Source: Rachicladosporium sp. CCFEE 5018
Taxonomy: Eukaryota > Ascomycota > Dothideomycetes > Cladosporiales > Cladosporiaceae
DNA: 64,000 nucleotides
Reading direction: 5' to 3'
Assembly: GCA_002077045.2 (NCBI GenBank)
Contig: KZ111148.1
Coordinates: forward strand, 52,617-116,616
The position numbers and the translations under genes are program-made. The notes under the pieces were generated by a model. It was given only the letters and a program-made list of their open reading frames with translations. It was not told the DNA's origin and did not search any database. Below are positions 1-12,250 of the stretch, piece by piece (positions within the stretch are counted from its first letter, which is position 1; each line of letters begins with the position of its first letter).

Positions 1-3000
1 AGGGCGAATGCTGTCGACGTATTGTGGCCGTATGTCGGTGTTGGAAGAGTGTTGACGTGGGAGTGAGAGGGAAGTGTCAACGCCAGGACTGCGCAGTTGT
101 CAGGAGCGTTTCACAGAACGATGACGAGATGATCGCGGTCAGACTCGGCGGCTAACGAAAGCGTAGCCTCATCTGGGTGTAATGAACGTCTTCTGCATAC
201 CGGCGGAGCATCAGTGTCGTGTTAGGTGGAGGATGGAAAGGCGGTCGCGAAGGAGGCTGCGGAGTTCGAGGGTGCTGGCGACGCGAAGGGCGTCTGCGGT
301 CAGTAGATGCGGTATTACGCCAGTCGAATGGCGCGTAGAGTGGTGTTGGCGATGAATGCCGGGATGCTGAAGGGGAGGTGGCGGTGTTGCAGTGGTGAGT
401 AATGAAAGTGCGCGTGTGGGGATTGGCAAGATTGGAAACAGAGAGTACTCAACTCCAGCGACAGACTCCTCCAAAAGCCTTGGCACAAAGCAGACCGGGG
501 TGGGTCGTGCGCCCGGACTGCAGCTGCGCGCACTGTGAGAGAGCTCCAGGTCGTGCCTGCCTCGCGCATCTTGCTGAAAGATCGCCGCTATCGGCCGGGC
601 GTCTCCGCCACGATCTGCTGACAGAGCAGACTTTGCGCAAGTGCGGAGTTTGCAACGATGTGTGAGATGCGAAGGCAACAGAAGAGCATGGTGGAGGGTG
701 TGAAAGTGGCAGGCGATGGGCAATCCGGCGCAACACAATTTCGAAACTCCACAGAGATACGAGCGGCCGTGCGTCAGCGCTAGTGGACATGTCGTCCAAT
801 GACACGGCAGCTGCACACAAGCCCTCGGACGTGCATCCCGGGCAGCGAATGAAACCAACGCCTCCCCGCTCGGTATCTGCGTGAGGCCTGCCGGGCCTGC
901 ATTACGTGATCACGCGGAATACCTCGTCTGCACTAGAGAGGACTGCAGTATGAGATGATGTTTACGACCTTGTCACCCGAAGTCGAAGATCAACGACTTC
1001 GAGGCATGCTCCACACATACATGTAGGAAACAAGCACTGGCCAACCTTCGCTCTCCCAAAGACTTACAGGATGCTCGTGCGGTTATCGACCGTACCATAA
1101 GACTGAACGCCGTTTCAAAGTGCAATTCAGAGCACAATCATCTGGAGACTTCTTGATGATGTCCCTCACCAATGTGCCCGCAGCGAGGGAAACGTTGCGG
1201 CGCAAGTATCAGTACCACGGGAGACCTTGAACACACATGGAGAAGCCAAGAAGACTCGAGAAAGAAGTGTCATTCGAGAAAGCGCGGCTCGTCCGTGCCA
1301 ACAAGGCGCTGCCCAACCCATATCTTCTTGTCAAGAGACCATGAGAATCGCCTAGACTACTGCCGAGAAGACTTTCAAGTGCGTGATGCCTGCTAATGGA
1401 GCGCATGATTGATTGAGTCGGAAGGTATGAGGTCAGCGCGACTCGATAGGAAGCAGTGTAGCAAGGAGCAGCGACGACGTTCACAGCGAGTGCTTTACTT
1501 CCGACAGATGCGACGGTAGTCATGGCGAGGTAAGTCCTTCTCAGTGACAGCTCCGGCCTTTCCAGTCATCACTGCTACCTTGCTTCAGATCTTCGTATCC
1601 AATGCTTGTTCTTTGTCCATCCCTCTGAGCGGCTACCAGCGAGAATTGCGCAGTGAAGTATCAGCTCACCATGCAGACATCACTGTGCCTTCACGAGCGT
1701 TGCCCCGATTCCACTCTCTCGTAACTCACCTCGTTCATCACTGTCCTCGACGGCATCTCCTTTGACATCTCACTCGCGCACGGGTTCGCTCCGGCGTCCA
1801 TCGCTCACCTCGACTTGCTCGCCCTAAGAACCTCATCCTCGCCCAGCTCACTGCGCTCGTCACTCGGCTCCACAGCGTCACTTCCGCTTTCTTACTCGTG
1901 GACAATCTCGCTCTTGCGGCCCCCGCTCTACTCGATTCCATTGCCCGCCCGGTCTCTTTCCTCGCCCTCACCCATCTCCGAAGGACAGCGTCTCCATTCG
2001 TCCTCGACTCAACGAGTACGCTGTCACGGAGAAGCATGTACGACCATCACGCAGGCAAAATACCCAGAGAGAGCAGGACTAAATGAGGAATCAAACCTAC
2101 TGCGCTATCTGGATGACGAAACGCGTTCTCGATACCTCGAACACGGAGCGCGATCGAATGAAGAACATCACTCATTCAGCATTCTCCGCGTTGCTCTCAC
2201 TCATGCAGCCTCTCCTGACTGGCATCACTCGGAAGTGCAGTCCGATCACCCTACACAGATCACATCTCGTCATCTTCACGATCTAGCGTCATCTCGGGAG
2301 CTTCATCGCTGCACGTGGATCGTTCAAGAAAGCTGACCGTTCTGGACCTTGCGCTTTCTCTTCGCGACCTCCGCCATAGCACGCGCCTCGTCGATGGCGG
2401 GAATCCCCTCGGCCGCTCAGCATCTTGTTCGGCCTACAAGTAATCCGCGGCTCGTGGTCCCTCTTCTTGCCTCCGGCACTTGCCGCGAGACCTGGGATGA
2501 AGAAAATTGCCGTCCCCAGCCCGGAGGGGATATGCCACCCAGGCTCCATATACCTAACAATGTTAGGCCCACTAGTGGTCCTATGTCTGAAATGTGCGAA
2601 CGCTGTGTTAGATGTGACAGAGGACACAGTGTCCACGAGGACCAATCCACTCCTCAAGCACTTACACTTTTCCAGAAGATCGGACCGTAAGTGATGCTCA
2701 TATCGGCTTGGCCAGGGCAGTGGGAAGCAATACTACCAAGTCTAGGAGAATTCGGATTCGACGACCGTAACCTCTTCCGTCAAGGTGTTCTTCTTTCCCC
2801 ACCATAGAGCAACTAAGTCGTTGCTGCAGGTGCACTTATATCAGCATAAGAGCATCTACAACTTTTTGGAGAGGGAAATAGATAAGGCAAGTGGATCCTG
2901 CAGCCACGTGAGTTCAGCCAATGACGACACAGCTTGGCTGCATGTCCATGCAGGTGTAGACAGGCGCCTAGTCCAATCTCCAAGCTATCATCTGTGCCAC

Positions 3001-3074
3001 CGAACAAACACAGTCGCCACTCAATACCGCATCCCTCCACAGCTAATCCGAACACCCACCACTTTCAGCCCAGC
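1..3074. other. Gene-poor leading region
   Basis: No convincing gene is visible here. The open frames are short, overlap on both strands, are rich in Ser/Arg/His and show no recognisable domain or splice structure. The last 300 bases are probably the promoter of the NPC2-like gene. They hold a CACGTG at 2905-2910 and a CCAAT at 2918-2922, about 150 bases upstream of its ATG. A multi-exon gene without known domains cannot be excluded. Confidence 0.5.
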
Positions 3075-3680
3075 ATGAAGCTCCTCAGCTTCTCCGCGGC
3101 ACTACTCGCGAGCTCTATCACCGTCAACGCCAAATCCGTCTACCGACCCAATGACGTCCTAATCCAAGACGAATCGCTGGCGGTACCAGGCGACAATCCA
3201 CTCGTCCACTGCGCAAACCCCAAAGATGACCTCCTAGACATCAAGACTGTCGATCTCAACCCCAACCCACCCACTGCGTAAGCTCCTCCCTTCCCCCAAA
3301 TCCTCCCAAAGCTTCGCGCTAACAAACCACTCAGCGGCACCACCCTCAAAGTGACCGCCAAAGGCTACCTCAGCGAAGACGTCGAGGAAGGCGCCAAAGT
3401 CCACTTGCAAGTGAAATACGGCCTCATAACCATCATCAAGCAAGACGCCGACCTGTGCGAGCAAGTCAAGAACGTGGACCTGGAGTGTCCAGTCAAGAAG
3501 GGCACGACCGAGCTGTCGAAGGATATTGGGCTGCCGAGCCAGATTCCACCGGGGAAGTACACGGTGCTGGCGGATGTTGTGACGAAGGATGGGAAGAAGA
3601 TTACGTGTTTGACTGCTACTGTGCAGTTCTCACGGGGTGGGAGTGGGCTTGTCACGGGGAGCTGGTTGAAGGATTTGTAG
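3075..3680 (+). CDS. NPC2: NPC2-like ML-domain lipid transfer protein (phosphatidylglycerol/phosphatidylinositol transfer protein)
   Basis: Two exons, 3075-3277 and 3335-3680, are joined by a 57-bp intron (GTAAGC donor, GCTAAC branch site, CAG acceptor) and encode 182 residues. Residues 1-19 form a classic signal peptide (MKLLSFSAALLASSITVNA), followed by a mature ML (MD-2-related lipid-recognition) domain. This has the family's cysteine pattern: LVHC near the N-terminus, LC and LEC in the middle, and KKITCLTATV near the C-terminus. The length matches fungal Npc2/PITP proteins, which bind sterols or phospholipids in the vacuolar or endosomal lumen and hand them to membranes. The ATG is the only one directly before the signal peptide. 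The neighbour VMA7 converges on it. The family call is firm. The bound lipid is not readable from sequence. Confidence 0.9.
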
Positions 3681-4137
3681 CTGGAGGGAACATGAGCGTC
3701 AGGGATTGCATGCGAGGCTGTCCAGGTGCTAGAGGTGTAGCAGGCATTGCATGATCGATCGACCTGGGAGAGCCTCTGTCTATAGTAGCGATATCCATTT
3801 TCCAGTGCCTGATGACTGAAGTTGACGATATCCCATGTCTCTCTCAGCGGTAACAAAATTATGGCTTCTGGTGCTTTTCGCTGCGTCACGATCATACGGC
3901 GAATGCCTCAACGACCTGTGCGAGGACCAAATAGGGAGAATTGCTCCTGATCATGCGGTAGTGACATTCGTGGTGCACCACAAAGTAGCACGAGAGCGCC
4001 GACATGCTCTCGAGAAAGTTGGCTGTAGTGTCTCAGGACTGTCCCAGGCGAATATAAGACTGTGGTGACCACCTTGCAGGGTATCTCATTCATGCATGCA
4101 TACTTCTCAACTACCTCACCCCCTCCTAACCAATCCT
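3681..4137. other. Convergent intergenic region NPC2/VMA7
   Basis: This 457-bp stretch separates the 3' ends of two converging genes and should hold both polyadenylation regions. No open frame with a domain or splice signals is seen. Confidence 0.6.
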
Positions 4138-4695
4138 CTACTCCCCAAAGATCTTCCTCACCCTCTTCATCACACTGTCCTTCTCCGGATCATACGGATG
4201 ATCCTTACTCGGGATCTCCAGCACACTCGGGAACGCCTCGCCGTAGCCGTCCACCGTGGCTCGTATCTTGTCTGCGATCTGTTTCACAGGTCAGCCCTGT
4301 TCCCTGCTTCTGGATAACCTGTTCCAAGACGACACGGAGCTCAGACGCACGTGTTGATTTATGAGCACAATGGCAATGTCCTTTCGCTCCTTCGTGTAGC
4401 TGTTGAATGCACCTTCGATTGTGGGGTTCTCGGTCTTGTTGTCGACTACGAGGTAGTTCTTTTGAGAGTCTGGAGGATCGGTGATATGCTGTCACCGTAA
4501 TAGATCAGACTTGAAGGCTTCGTTGAGGATTATAGAGAAGAACATACGCCTACGCCTGCTAGCAGGATGCCTGTCACGCTGTCCTGTAGAGTGTTAGTAT
4601 GCCGACAGCAATTGAGCATTGAAAGCACAGTCTACCTCGTCACCGATCACCGCAATGAATTGCCTGTCTTTGTAGGCCGATTGAGGTAACGCCAT
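4138..4695 (-). CDS. VMA7: V-type proton ATPase subunit F
   Basis: Four short exons (4695-4636, 4583-4548, 4488-4351, 4278-4138) give 124 residues. The three introns are 52, 59 and 72 bp, all in phase 0, with standard GT-AG ends. The translation follows eukaryotic Vma7 end to end: an N-terminal FIAVIGDED stretch, GILLAGVGHIT, then IAIVLINQHIADKIR and the nearly invariant C-terminus SKDHPYDPEKDSVMKRVRK. Subunit F sits in the central stalk of the V1 sector and couples ATP hydrolysis to rotation, acidifying vacuole and endosomes. Yeast Vma7 has 118 residues, so the length is normal. The gene is unusually intron-dense (three introns in 375 coding bases), and no single open frame reveals it. Exon ends are inferred from motif continuity. 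Confidence 0.93.
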
Positions 4696-5071
4696 CGTGA
4701 TATGCTGGATATGTTCCAGCTACGAGACCATGTGGTGGAGCTATTGGAGTGAGCTCATAGGCAGCGGAAGCCTCCCGCACTGAGGATCAAATGTGCATCC
4801 TCTGTGATACTGCCCTAGCTGTTTCTCGTGGACAAGCATACATGTCAATGGTTTTAGAAATGAGGATGACCGTCTGGGAAGTGTCGATCTGCTCGACAAT
4901 ATGAGACTGAGTGGGCTCTCATAGCCATGAGGTAGGTGGACGGCACTCCATCCAATTCTGACCTCTCCGTCTCTACTTCGAGAAAGTCTACGTTGATCTC
5001 ATTGGCCATCGTCGAGCCATGGCACCGCAGTAAGGACAGACTACGGCTAGAACTTGAATGCCATAACCACC
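4696..5071. promoter_or_regulatory. Divergent promoter region VMA7/RKM5
   Basis: This 376-bp spacer separates two genes that point away from each other, so it must contain both promoters. No clear TATA box, CCAAT box or other named site stands out by eye. Confidence 0.45.
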
Positions 5072-5917
5072 ATGGACGCTTTCCTCGCCCTCCTCGGCCC
5101 CGAAATCGAGGACGCTTCAGAGGAAACTTTCACCCTCTTCTCCCAATCCCGCTCCCTCTCCCAAGACCTAGGAATGCTCGATCCCACCGCAACGTCGGTA
5201 GACATCACAATCAACAACCGAGACTTCACGATCACACAGTCGCCCGGACTGCTGCAATCGAATCGCGAGGGCGGAACCACCGGAGCGGCAGTTTGGCGGA
5301 CGTCGATTTTCCTTGCGAAGTGGCTTGAGTCGACGAAGTGTCCCTTATTTGAGCAAAGGGTGCTGGAAAAGGGGAGTACGGTGCTGGAGCTCGGATCAGG
5401 CATCTCAGGTCTTACAGCGAGCGTCCTAGCACCGAAGATCACTCGTTTCGTGGCCACAGATCAGGCTTATGCGTTGAAGTTGCTAGGGCAAAACATCGAT
5501 TCCAACGTACCCACATTGCGCAGGAAGTCCGCGGCGCCGACCTACCGTATCGATATCTTGCCTCTGGATTGGGAGCAAGACGACGTGCGCTCTTTCCTCT
5601 CTTCGCACGAGCTGTCAGCGGACGTTGACCTGGTGCTAGCGTCGGACTGCATCTACAACTACGCCCTCATCGACTCGTTCGTTGATGTCTGTGCGGAGAT
5701 CTGCCAGAGTAGAACACATGCAGACGAGGGTGGTGGGCAGGAGACGGCCCCAACGGTATGTATCATCGCGCAGCAGCTTCGACAGCCTGATGTATTTGAG
5801 CAGTGGCTTGAGGAATTCATGCGCAAGTTTAGGGTGTGGCGAGTAGCCGAAGAACTGCTGGGAGGAGAGGTGGAAGGGGGAAAGGGGTTCTGTATCCACG
5901 TAGGTGTACTTCGATGA
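5072..5917 (+). CDS. RKM5: Protein-lysine methyltransferase, RKM5-like (METTL21 family)
   Basis: A single exon of 281 residues. The ATG at 5072 follows an ACCACC context; the frame extends upstream only through a TTG. It is a seven-beta-strand SAM-dependent methyltransferase. Motif I is VLELGSGISG near residues 104-113, an acidic LVATDQ-type motif II follows, and the family's D-x-x-Y motif appears as DCIYN at about 192-196. The segment SPGLLQSNREGGTTGAAVW before motif I resembles yeast Rkm5, which monomethylates ribosomal protein L1 (uL1). Fungal Rkm5 proteins are about 270-370 residues, so the size fits. Placement in the METTL21-like family is secure. Orthology to Rkm5, rather than another member such as an elongation-factor methyltransferase, is likely but rests on motif similarity alone. 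Confidence 0.82.
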   Translation: MDAFLALLGPEIEDASEETFTLFSQSRSLSQDLGMLDPTATSVDITINNRDFTITQSPGLLQSNREGGTTGAAVWRTSIFLAKWLESTKCPLFEQRVLEKGSTVLELGSGISGLTASVLAPKITRFVATDQAYALKLLGQNIDSNVPTLRRKSAAPTYRIDILPLDWEQDDVRSFLSSHELSADVDLVLASDCIYNYALIDSFVDVCAEICQSRTHADEGGGQETAPTVCIIAQQLRQPDVFEQWLEEFMRKFRVWRVAEELLGGEVEGGKGFCIHVGVLR

Positions 5918-6197
5918 TAAATTTACTTTCAATACACTTGTAGACGAGCTACATGCACAATACTATAGAGTCACGCAGTATCTTGCCGCCGCTATGCAGT
6001 GTTCCCCGTGCCCACAAGATCCGTCATCTCCCATGCTCAGTCCTCCTCAAGGCTCCTTCCCTTCATTCGTATCGCATTCGTCTCTGTCATCTCCTCGTCA
6101 CCACCTTGTTCCTGCATCCACTTGGGGTCCCAGTATCCATGCATTTCTACCAGCTTCGTCTCCACGGAGAAAGTGCTCGGCCAACATCGTCATCCTC

Positions 6198-9184
6198 TCA
6201 TTTCCAACCACTCAAGCCCGCCCACGGATCACCCTGACCCTGTTGCTGCACCCCTCTTCGTCCATCCTGTGCCCAGCCTCCTGCACCACTAGGACCCTGC
6301 CCCGTCACCGCGCCAAAGTCCTGCACAGGCGGAGGACCAGGCGGAGGAGGAGGCGGATGCCAGCCAACGGAGCCGTAGCCCGGCTGCGGCTGCTGGGAGT
6401 AGTGCGTTGTACTTGGTTGGGAGGATGTAGCGGGAGGAGGGGAGAAGTATTGTTGGTGTGCTGGTGGGGAGACGGGGCCGTACGATCCCGGATTGTAGTT
6501 CGAGGAGTCTCGTTGGTGTTGCGGATGTTGCTGGGGAGGGTAGGCGGAGGGGGACGTGAAGCCGTTGTTTTGAGGATATGCATTGGCGTAGGATGTGCCG
6601 TTTGTGGCGGAGCGCATGCCACCGTTCTGGTACTGGGGCGTAGCTGGTGGGCTGGCCATGGGCTGGTAGGAGTTGTACGAGCTTTGTGGTAGTAGTGGCG
6701 GTGGTCGATGAGAGGAGTTTCGAGGGTGGTTTTCAGGTATGCTGGGGGAGTTCGAGGAGTGCGGGCTGGCGTTCACGTTCATACGGTCCATCATCTCTCG
6801 CAGACGTGCTTGCTCGCGGTCGGCGCCGCTGCCTTTTGCTGCTTCGATTGCTGCCAGGAGCTGACCGCCTTCACTTCTGCGGTTCTCGACAAACGACTGA
6901 ACGTTTTTCCCAAGGCTCTCGGCGGTCTCCTTCATCTCTGAGTAGAACTGCCGGGCTCGCTCAAGGCCTTGTTGTAGGTCTGTATACGCCTGGTATACTT
7001 TTCTGTACTTTGACATGACTGTATTGCGCTGCCGTGAGAACGCCTCGTACTTGTTCTGATCCGACCGTACGCGCTTGTCTTGTAAGAGGTCGCCGTACGT
7101 TCTTGTGAGTTCCTTGATCAGCGATGCTTGCTTGTGCATGGCTTGAAGTATGCGATTTTGATGTGGTCGGAACTTCTCGAGCTCAGTCTTGAAAAGTGCT
7201 GACTCTTGGCCGGATGTGGCTTTCTTATTGAGTATGAGCACATTGCTAATATCGTCGGAGTGTATCTAAGGCTTGTCAGTACGCACGCTTCTCGGTCAGG
7301 AAGGGTCCCCAGCCTCACCTTCTCCTTCAAATCTTTCAGCACTTGTGTCCGTTCACGCTTGACAAGCTGCAGTTTCCGACACAGCTCCTCGACCCGCTCG
7401 ATCTGCTCTGCCACGCTTTGTCGATTGTCATCAGCGAAGTCATCGTCGAGCAAATTGCCTTCATTGACTGTGCTAGGACTTGAGACGCCCTTCTTACCAG
7501 CGCCAGCCTTGATCATTGCTCTCTGATATAGCACATCAGCCTCATCTGTCTCTCCTGCTGATCGCATCTCATCGAAATCAGACTCATGCTGCCGACACGT
7601 GCTATATAGCTGTGCATCACTAGTCGAAGCCTCTTCGACAGCTGCTCTGTACGATCGCGCATCAGTACGCAGTGTCGATGTCAGTCGACTCGACGGCTGC
7701 TGCGTCCACTCGCTAGAGTACTTGCTTCGCATCTTCTCACACACCGACTCCTCCATGTCAAGCTGCTTCATGCAGGTCTCCAGCGTAGTCAGTATGTCCT
7801 GTCGCTCCTCTCGTAGCTTCGTGAATGTGGGATCGAATGGACTATGTCCCGCCAGGTCTGAACACCAGTTTCGGAAATCGTCGTCCACCGTCATTGTGTT
7901 CTCATCGAGACCGCCTTTGAGTATGCTGAGGCTGCCTGGAAGCTTGAGATAGTCGAGCGATGCTGCAAGCTCGTCATCTGCGCCCTCCACCCGCTCAGTC
8001 TCGGCTCGCACCATCTTCGCCTTCTCTTCATCGTACAAGCTGGCACTCTCTGTGACGCTCATAGGTACGATGCGTGTGAAGATGTCCGGCCCAATGATCT
8101 TTTGTATGTCCTGGCCCTGATAGAGCTCGCTGACTGGTATCGCTTTGGCTGCTGGAAGTTTGGGAATGCTGGGTAGACTAGACTCTGAGGGTACGGGCTG
8201 GTGGTAGATCATGTCGTTGTCTCGTGTGTATTCTGTGATTCGCTCCTGGATGGCTGCTGTGTGCTTCTTCACCATATCAACAAGTATCGCACCAGTCTCG
8301 GACTGTAAATTACTGTTCGAGGGTACGCTGCCAGGGAAAGCATTAGCCAGCCTGCCGGCCTCCTTGCTTGCCGTCAGTCCAGCTTGCAGTCTCGCAATCG
8401 CCTGCCCATAGTTATTCGCGTCGTAGTCTGCAACCGCCTGGTAGTATTGCGCAAGACTGGCCACATGGTGCTGCTTCACCTGCACAAACAGCAGCCACAC
8501 CCGCTCAAAGACTGCTCTCGAGACATTGTCCTGCACTCCCTCGACCGCCTGCGCATACAAGTATGCCGCCTGCGATGCCAGCTTCGCCAGTAGCCCCGCC
8601 TTCTTTCCGTCTGCCACCTGTTTCTCAATGAACACCTCCTGGCCCTGTGCAAGCATAATGCTGATCAACGTCTTGACCGTCTCCCTGCTCAAGTCCGTAC
8701 TAGGCGCATGCAGAAAATTCTCGTTGATGTACGTGAACATGCCCGCTGAAGCCTGGAAGGAGTGGTACGCCGTCTTGAGCCCTGCGTCCTCGTGCCTGTT
8801 CTGGAAGGCTGCGTGACAGGACAGGACAGCGGAGATATTGAAGATGATGCTCGCCTTCTCGTAGGCCAGACTGTACTGGCTCGTCGGCTTGTGTGTGAAG
8901 GCATCGAACCAGGTGAAGCTGATCTTGATGTGGTTCTCGTCCACGGGAAATCGCAGGTCCAGCAGTTCAAGCTGTCCGTAGTACCTATATAGCAGGTCTC
9001 TCCCTGCTGCGCTATCTTTTCCCGCCCCTCTCATGTCCTGCCGCAGTCTATTTAGTTGGGCGCATTCTTCGGAATAGCGCTCTGGGTCATCGCCATAGGA
9101 AGATCGTATGTGGTGCTTGAGGGGCGCGATCCAGTCAATTTCGTTCGTCTGCTTGAGCGGACTGGAAATCATGGGGATCTGCAT
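6198..9184 (-). CDS. BRO1: Vacuolar sorting protein BRO1 (class E, ALIX family)
   Basis: Two exons (9184-7319 and 7265-6198) flank a 53-bp intron (GTGAGG donor, CTGAC branch, TAG acceptor) and encode 977 residues. An in-frame ATG 48 bases upstream (9232) is possible. Family members begin close to PMISCPLK, so 9184 is preferred. Residues 1 to about 390 are the BRO1 domain (YGDDPERYSEEC, RYYGQLELLDLRFP), which binds Snf7/ESCRT-III. A coiled-coil V domain follows to about residue 770, then a Pro/Gln/Tyr-rich disordered tail with a PPPPPPGPPP run. Bro1 recruits the deubiquitinase Doa4 and stabilises ESCRT-III at endosomes. The sister protein PalA/Rim20 acts in pH signalling, but the N-terminus and tail here look like Bro1. 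VPS36, another multivesicular-body factor, lies 30 kb away and is not linked. Confidence 0.93.
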
Positions 9185-11020
9185 CGCTGCGGCGGAAAGC
9201 TGGCGAGACAAGCCAGGACGTAGTGGTAGCATTGCAGTGCGAGTGGTTCATGTAAGGTCGCTCAAGGGTCGTTATGCAGTGGCCTGACGAGCCGCGATCC
9301 CACCTGACCACCTCATGTCAAGTTCTGCGGGCGCAGTGGGAACGTTTGCTGGATAGGCTTGATTGTCTCGTCCGATTCAGTACTCGAGAAGGCTATGTAA
9401 TTGTCTTATGGAGATGTACAGGTCGATATATGTTCATGCCCACAGCGAATGCCGCGGAGCATGGACCATGACGAAGCCGTGGAGGTCGGCGTCTCGCGGC
9501 CATCTTTTGAACCTCCCATCCTCCTCCTGTACACTATCCACACGCAGCGACCATGACCATACGACCTCAACGGGCGCTACACTGATAGACTATCCTGGCA
9601 TGGCCCCGAGACTGGTATGCACCATGGCCAATGGAGAGCGGCCTCATACGTTACGTCGTTAAGCGCCGGCGCCTACAGGCGACTTCAGCTTGTCGAGAAG
9701 TCGAGGCGTGGCTACTCACAACGGAGGCTTCTCACGTGTGGCAATTCCTGGCCAAGTGTTGCCTCATCTCTTCAGCAAAACGGGTGTCTGACAGAAGGTC
9801 TGCGCGTCAGTTTGACAGACTCGTCCATCCTCGAGGCATTATTGATTCCTAGTATCGCGACAACGATCGGCTACATCACGACCAGCGACACTACTGCGCG
9901 CTCAAGTCAGCTCCGAATCTAAGCGGTGGGTTTAGAGGTCGATGAACAACCGATAGACGTCCTCGAGTCCAGCGGGTATCATCAGCAAGCGAAGTATGAT
10001 GACACGTACCGTCTTTCCAGCGCATATTGTCCAGCTCGGCATCAAACAGAGCGCACCGATTGTACTGGCCCGGTCTATTCTCATCGGAACAACGCCTGGA
10101 CTGCTGACATGAGTTTTGAGCATTCGTGGCTCACTTTCCGACGACATTATGATACCTTACGTGAGATCTGAGCTCTTATTGCTCAGCAGCATTCTCGGAC
10201 TACGGATCGCGATGCATGTCCAAAGGTGTAGTTGCTATGCCGTAAGCGAAAATACGTAGCTTGACGGCATATGCCGACTTAGCACGGAATGTCGCTCGAT
10301 TGCTCTGCCGCGAGTTTCTCAAGGCTTATCGTTGTCGACGAGTATCGTGATGGCAGTCGGGGCATTCTGGTAGCTGTCGAATGCGTTGTGCTGCAGCAAA
10401 ACCATCGTCCAGATGCTTCTCTGGTTCCAAGTCTTTCAACTGCAAGGTGAAAGGCGTACCGTCTTCGAGTACCGTCTATCAGTATCAATCGCATGGCAAG
10501 TACGAGCAAAGAGCGTTAAAGGAAGATGTCAGAAGTGACCAGTGATTGTTTCAGGATGCGGCAGAATCATTCTAGGCTGCTTGCTTGGACTGTGAGAGGA
10601 AGACGCTGACATGGAAGTATTCAGCTGATGTGTATGCGCACCATTGTACACCTGTCGCTACCTCGAGATGTAGTGAATACACCTGTACTCGAACACTACC
10701 GGTCGAAAGTCTCCTGCCGCCATCTTACCGACAAGGCTGACCGCCCGATATCTAGGCAGGATGTTGGGAGATCACTTTGAGTATTTCCATACTCAAGCGC
10801 TCACCAGGTGAAAACCATAGCGGTTGTTCGCGTACCCTGGTTGGCAGGACGATACGTGAGCATGCCGAGTGTGGCTTCCTCAGCGTTACTTGAACACTTC
10901 CAATTCTCCAGTCACATTCCAACCACTCTCCCGCTTTCCGGGGTCGACTTGCGCGGACACTGCAGTCGATCACCGACATATATACGCATCCCACTTACAC
11001 CAGCGCAAGACTTGCCTACC
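9185..11020. other. Long intergenic region before the paralogue pair
   Basis: About 1.8 kb without a supportable gene. Open frames are short, present on both strands and without recognisable motifs. A TATATA sequence at 10979-10984 lies 37 bases before the next ATG (11021) and may be its TATA box. That spacing would leave only a very short 5' UTR, so its role is uncertain. Confidence 0.5.
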
Positions 11021-12250
11021 ATGTCTTCATGGGAAACCGAAGTCGCAGCCAAGACAAAGGTACACAAAGACCACCAGTCGCGGTTTTGCACTCTCCTCTT
11101 CATGAGCGCGCAACTAGTGGATCTTGGTGCAACGGCTGGTATCACAGTCGAAGATGCGAACAAGAGCGATTGCATGAAGTCTCTGGCGCGATTGATAGCA
11201 GATTCGCCGTCAGTTATCGAGTTGCCTGCAGAGCCGTTTCGATTCCTGCGCAACACGATCGAGAAGAGACGCAGTGCCTGTGACTGGTTCTTGACGCGCG
11301 CCCCAGAAGATGAAGTGACTCGTGATCATTTGGACTTCATCGGAGTGCTGGAATGGGTTGAGCGGCGCCTGGTGTCGAAGTCCAAGAGTACACTCGTGCC
11401 AGCGCCGGCGACTTCTTTGTCTCGTCGTCAAGGGTTACCTACTGAGGTAGTCTTGAATGGCAAGAGCGGCTTTGATACGCTCAAAGTGTACCAGCTGTCT
11501 TCCGATGATACAGGATTCTTGCTGGCACCGGGTCTACGAATCGAAGTTGTACGGGACGCACCATCGGGGTCGCCTCGAGGATCTGCAACACTATCGGGCA
11601 AGACACGGTATAGAGCACTCTTCGGAGACCACAGTGTCCCCCTCATCGACCATCCTCCCGAAGCTCTCGAGCCAGCCGTCCCATCCCCGCGCACTTATGC
11701 GGCCGAACGTCTCTCACCTTCATATTGGGATTCGGCGTCGTTGCAGAGCGAGTACGTTCCACGGAAACCTTGGCCAAATCGTCAATTTCTGACCTCTCGC
11801 ACGGGCTGGCTTTGTCCTATCTACACGACAGATCGCTGGACGCCACCCAACGCGACCGACTACGTGGCGGCCATGTATGCTGCAGATACTCTCGACGCCG
11901 AGCTGACATCGCACAATATCTCGGACTCTGGGTACGCGGAGATGGACACTTGTAGCTACGAGCGCATGGATCTGTACCGGTCGCGAGAGTATAAACAGTA
12001 CAGGGCTACGCGGAGCGCTGCAGAGGGCCTCGACTTCATCTGGGCGGACGACGACTCAATCACGTCTTACTACGTAGGGGACGATGCGTCGGTCAGCCCT
12101 GCCTTTCAGCTTCCGAGTCGCCTCCTGTTGCGGGACTTCGCCCACACTGACGGTCCAGCCTTGACGGGCTGGCCGGAGGACTTAAGTGGGATGGATGAAG
12201 AGCGGTTGCGTGAAGAAGAGTCTGATTACGAGGCAACGTGGGCGCAATGA
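11021..12250 (+). CDS. Unknown protein, tandem paralogue 1 (DUF6604-like N-terminal domain)
   Basis: A single exon of 409 residues from an ATG in a good context (TACCATGTC). Residues 8-120 align without gaps to the same region of the next gene. Shared positions include H-x-DHQ-x-RFC, AQ, a mid-domain K-x-LA-x-L, TI-x-x-RRS, an E-x-x-V-x-x-HL-x-FI stretch, and LE-x-V ending in SK. The pattern (a polar start, an RR-containing helix, then an H-x-x-FI-x-x-LE helix) recalls the fungal DUF6604 domain found at the N-terminus of many unannotated Pezizomycotina proteins; this is a judgement from memory. The remaining 290 residues are rich in Ser, Tyr, Asp and Trp and lack known motifs. There is no signal peptide or membrane segment. 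Function unknown. Confidence 0.72.
   Translation: MSSWETEVAAKTKVHKDHQSRFCTLLFMSAQLVDLGATAGITVEDANKSDCMKSLARLIADSPSVIELPAEPFRFLRNTIEKRRSACDWFLTRAPEDEVTRDHLDFIGVLEWVERRLVSKSKSTLVPAPATSLSRRQGLPTEVVLNGKSGFDTLKVYQLSSDDTGFLLAPGLRIEVVRDAPSGSPRGSATLSGKTRYRALFGDHSVPLIDHPPEALEPAVPSPRTYAAERLSPSYWDSASLQSEYVPRKPWPNRQFLTSRTGWLCPIYTTDRWTPPNATDYVAAMYAADTLDAELTSHNISDSGYAEMDTCSYERMDLYRSREYKQYRATRSAAEGLDFIWADDDSITSYYVGDDASVSPAFQLPSRLLLRDFAHTDGPALTGWPEDLSGMDEERLREEESDYEATWAQ

Noticed and set aside
211..858. 215-residue minus-strand frame near the left edge
   Set aside because: Cys/His/Arg-rich with no recognisable motif, overlapped by other frames of similar quality; no splice support.
5904..6692. 262-residue plus-strand frame over the BRO1 3' end
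   Set aside because: Arises from the Pro/Gln-rich BRO1 tail read backwards, giving Arg- and Gly-rich nonsense.
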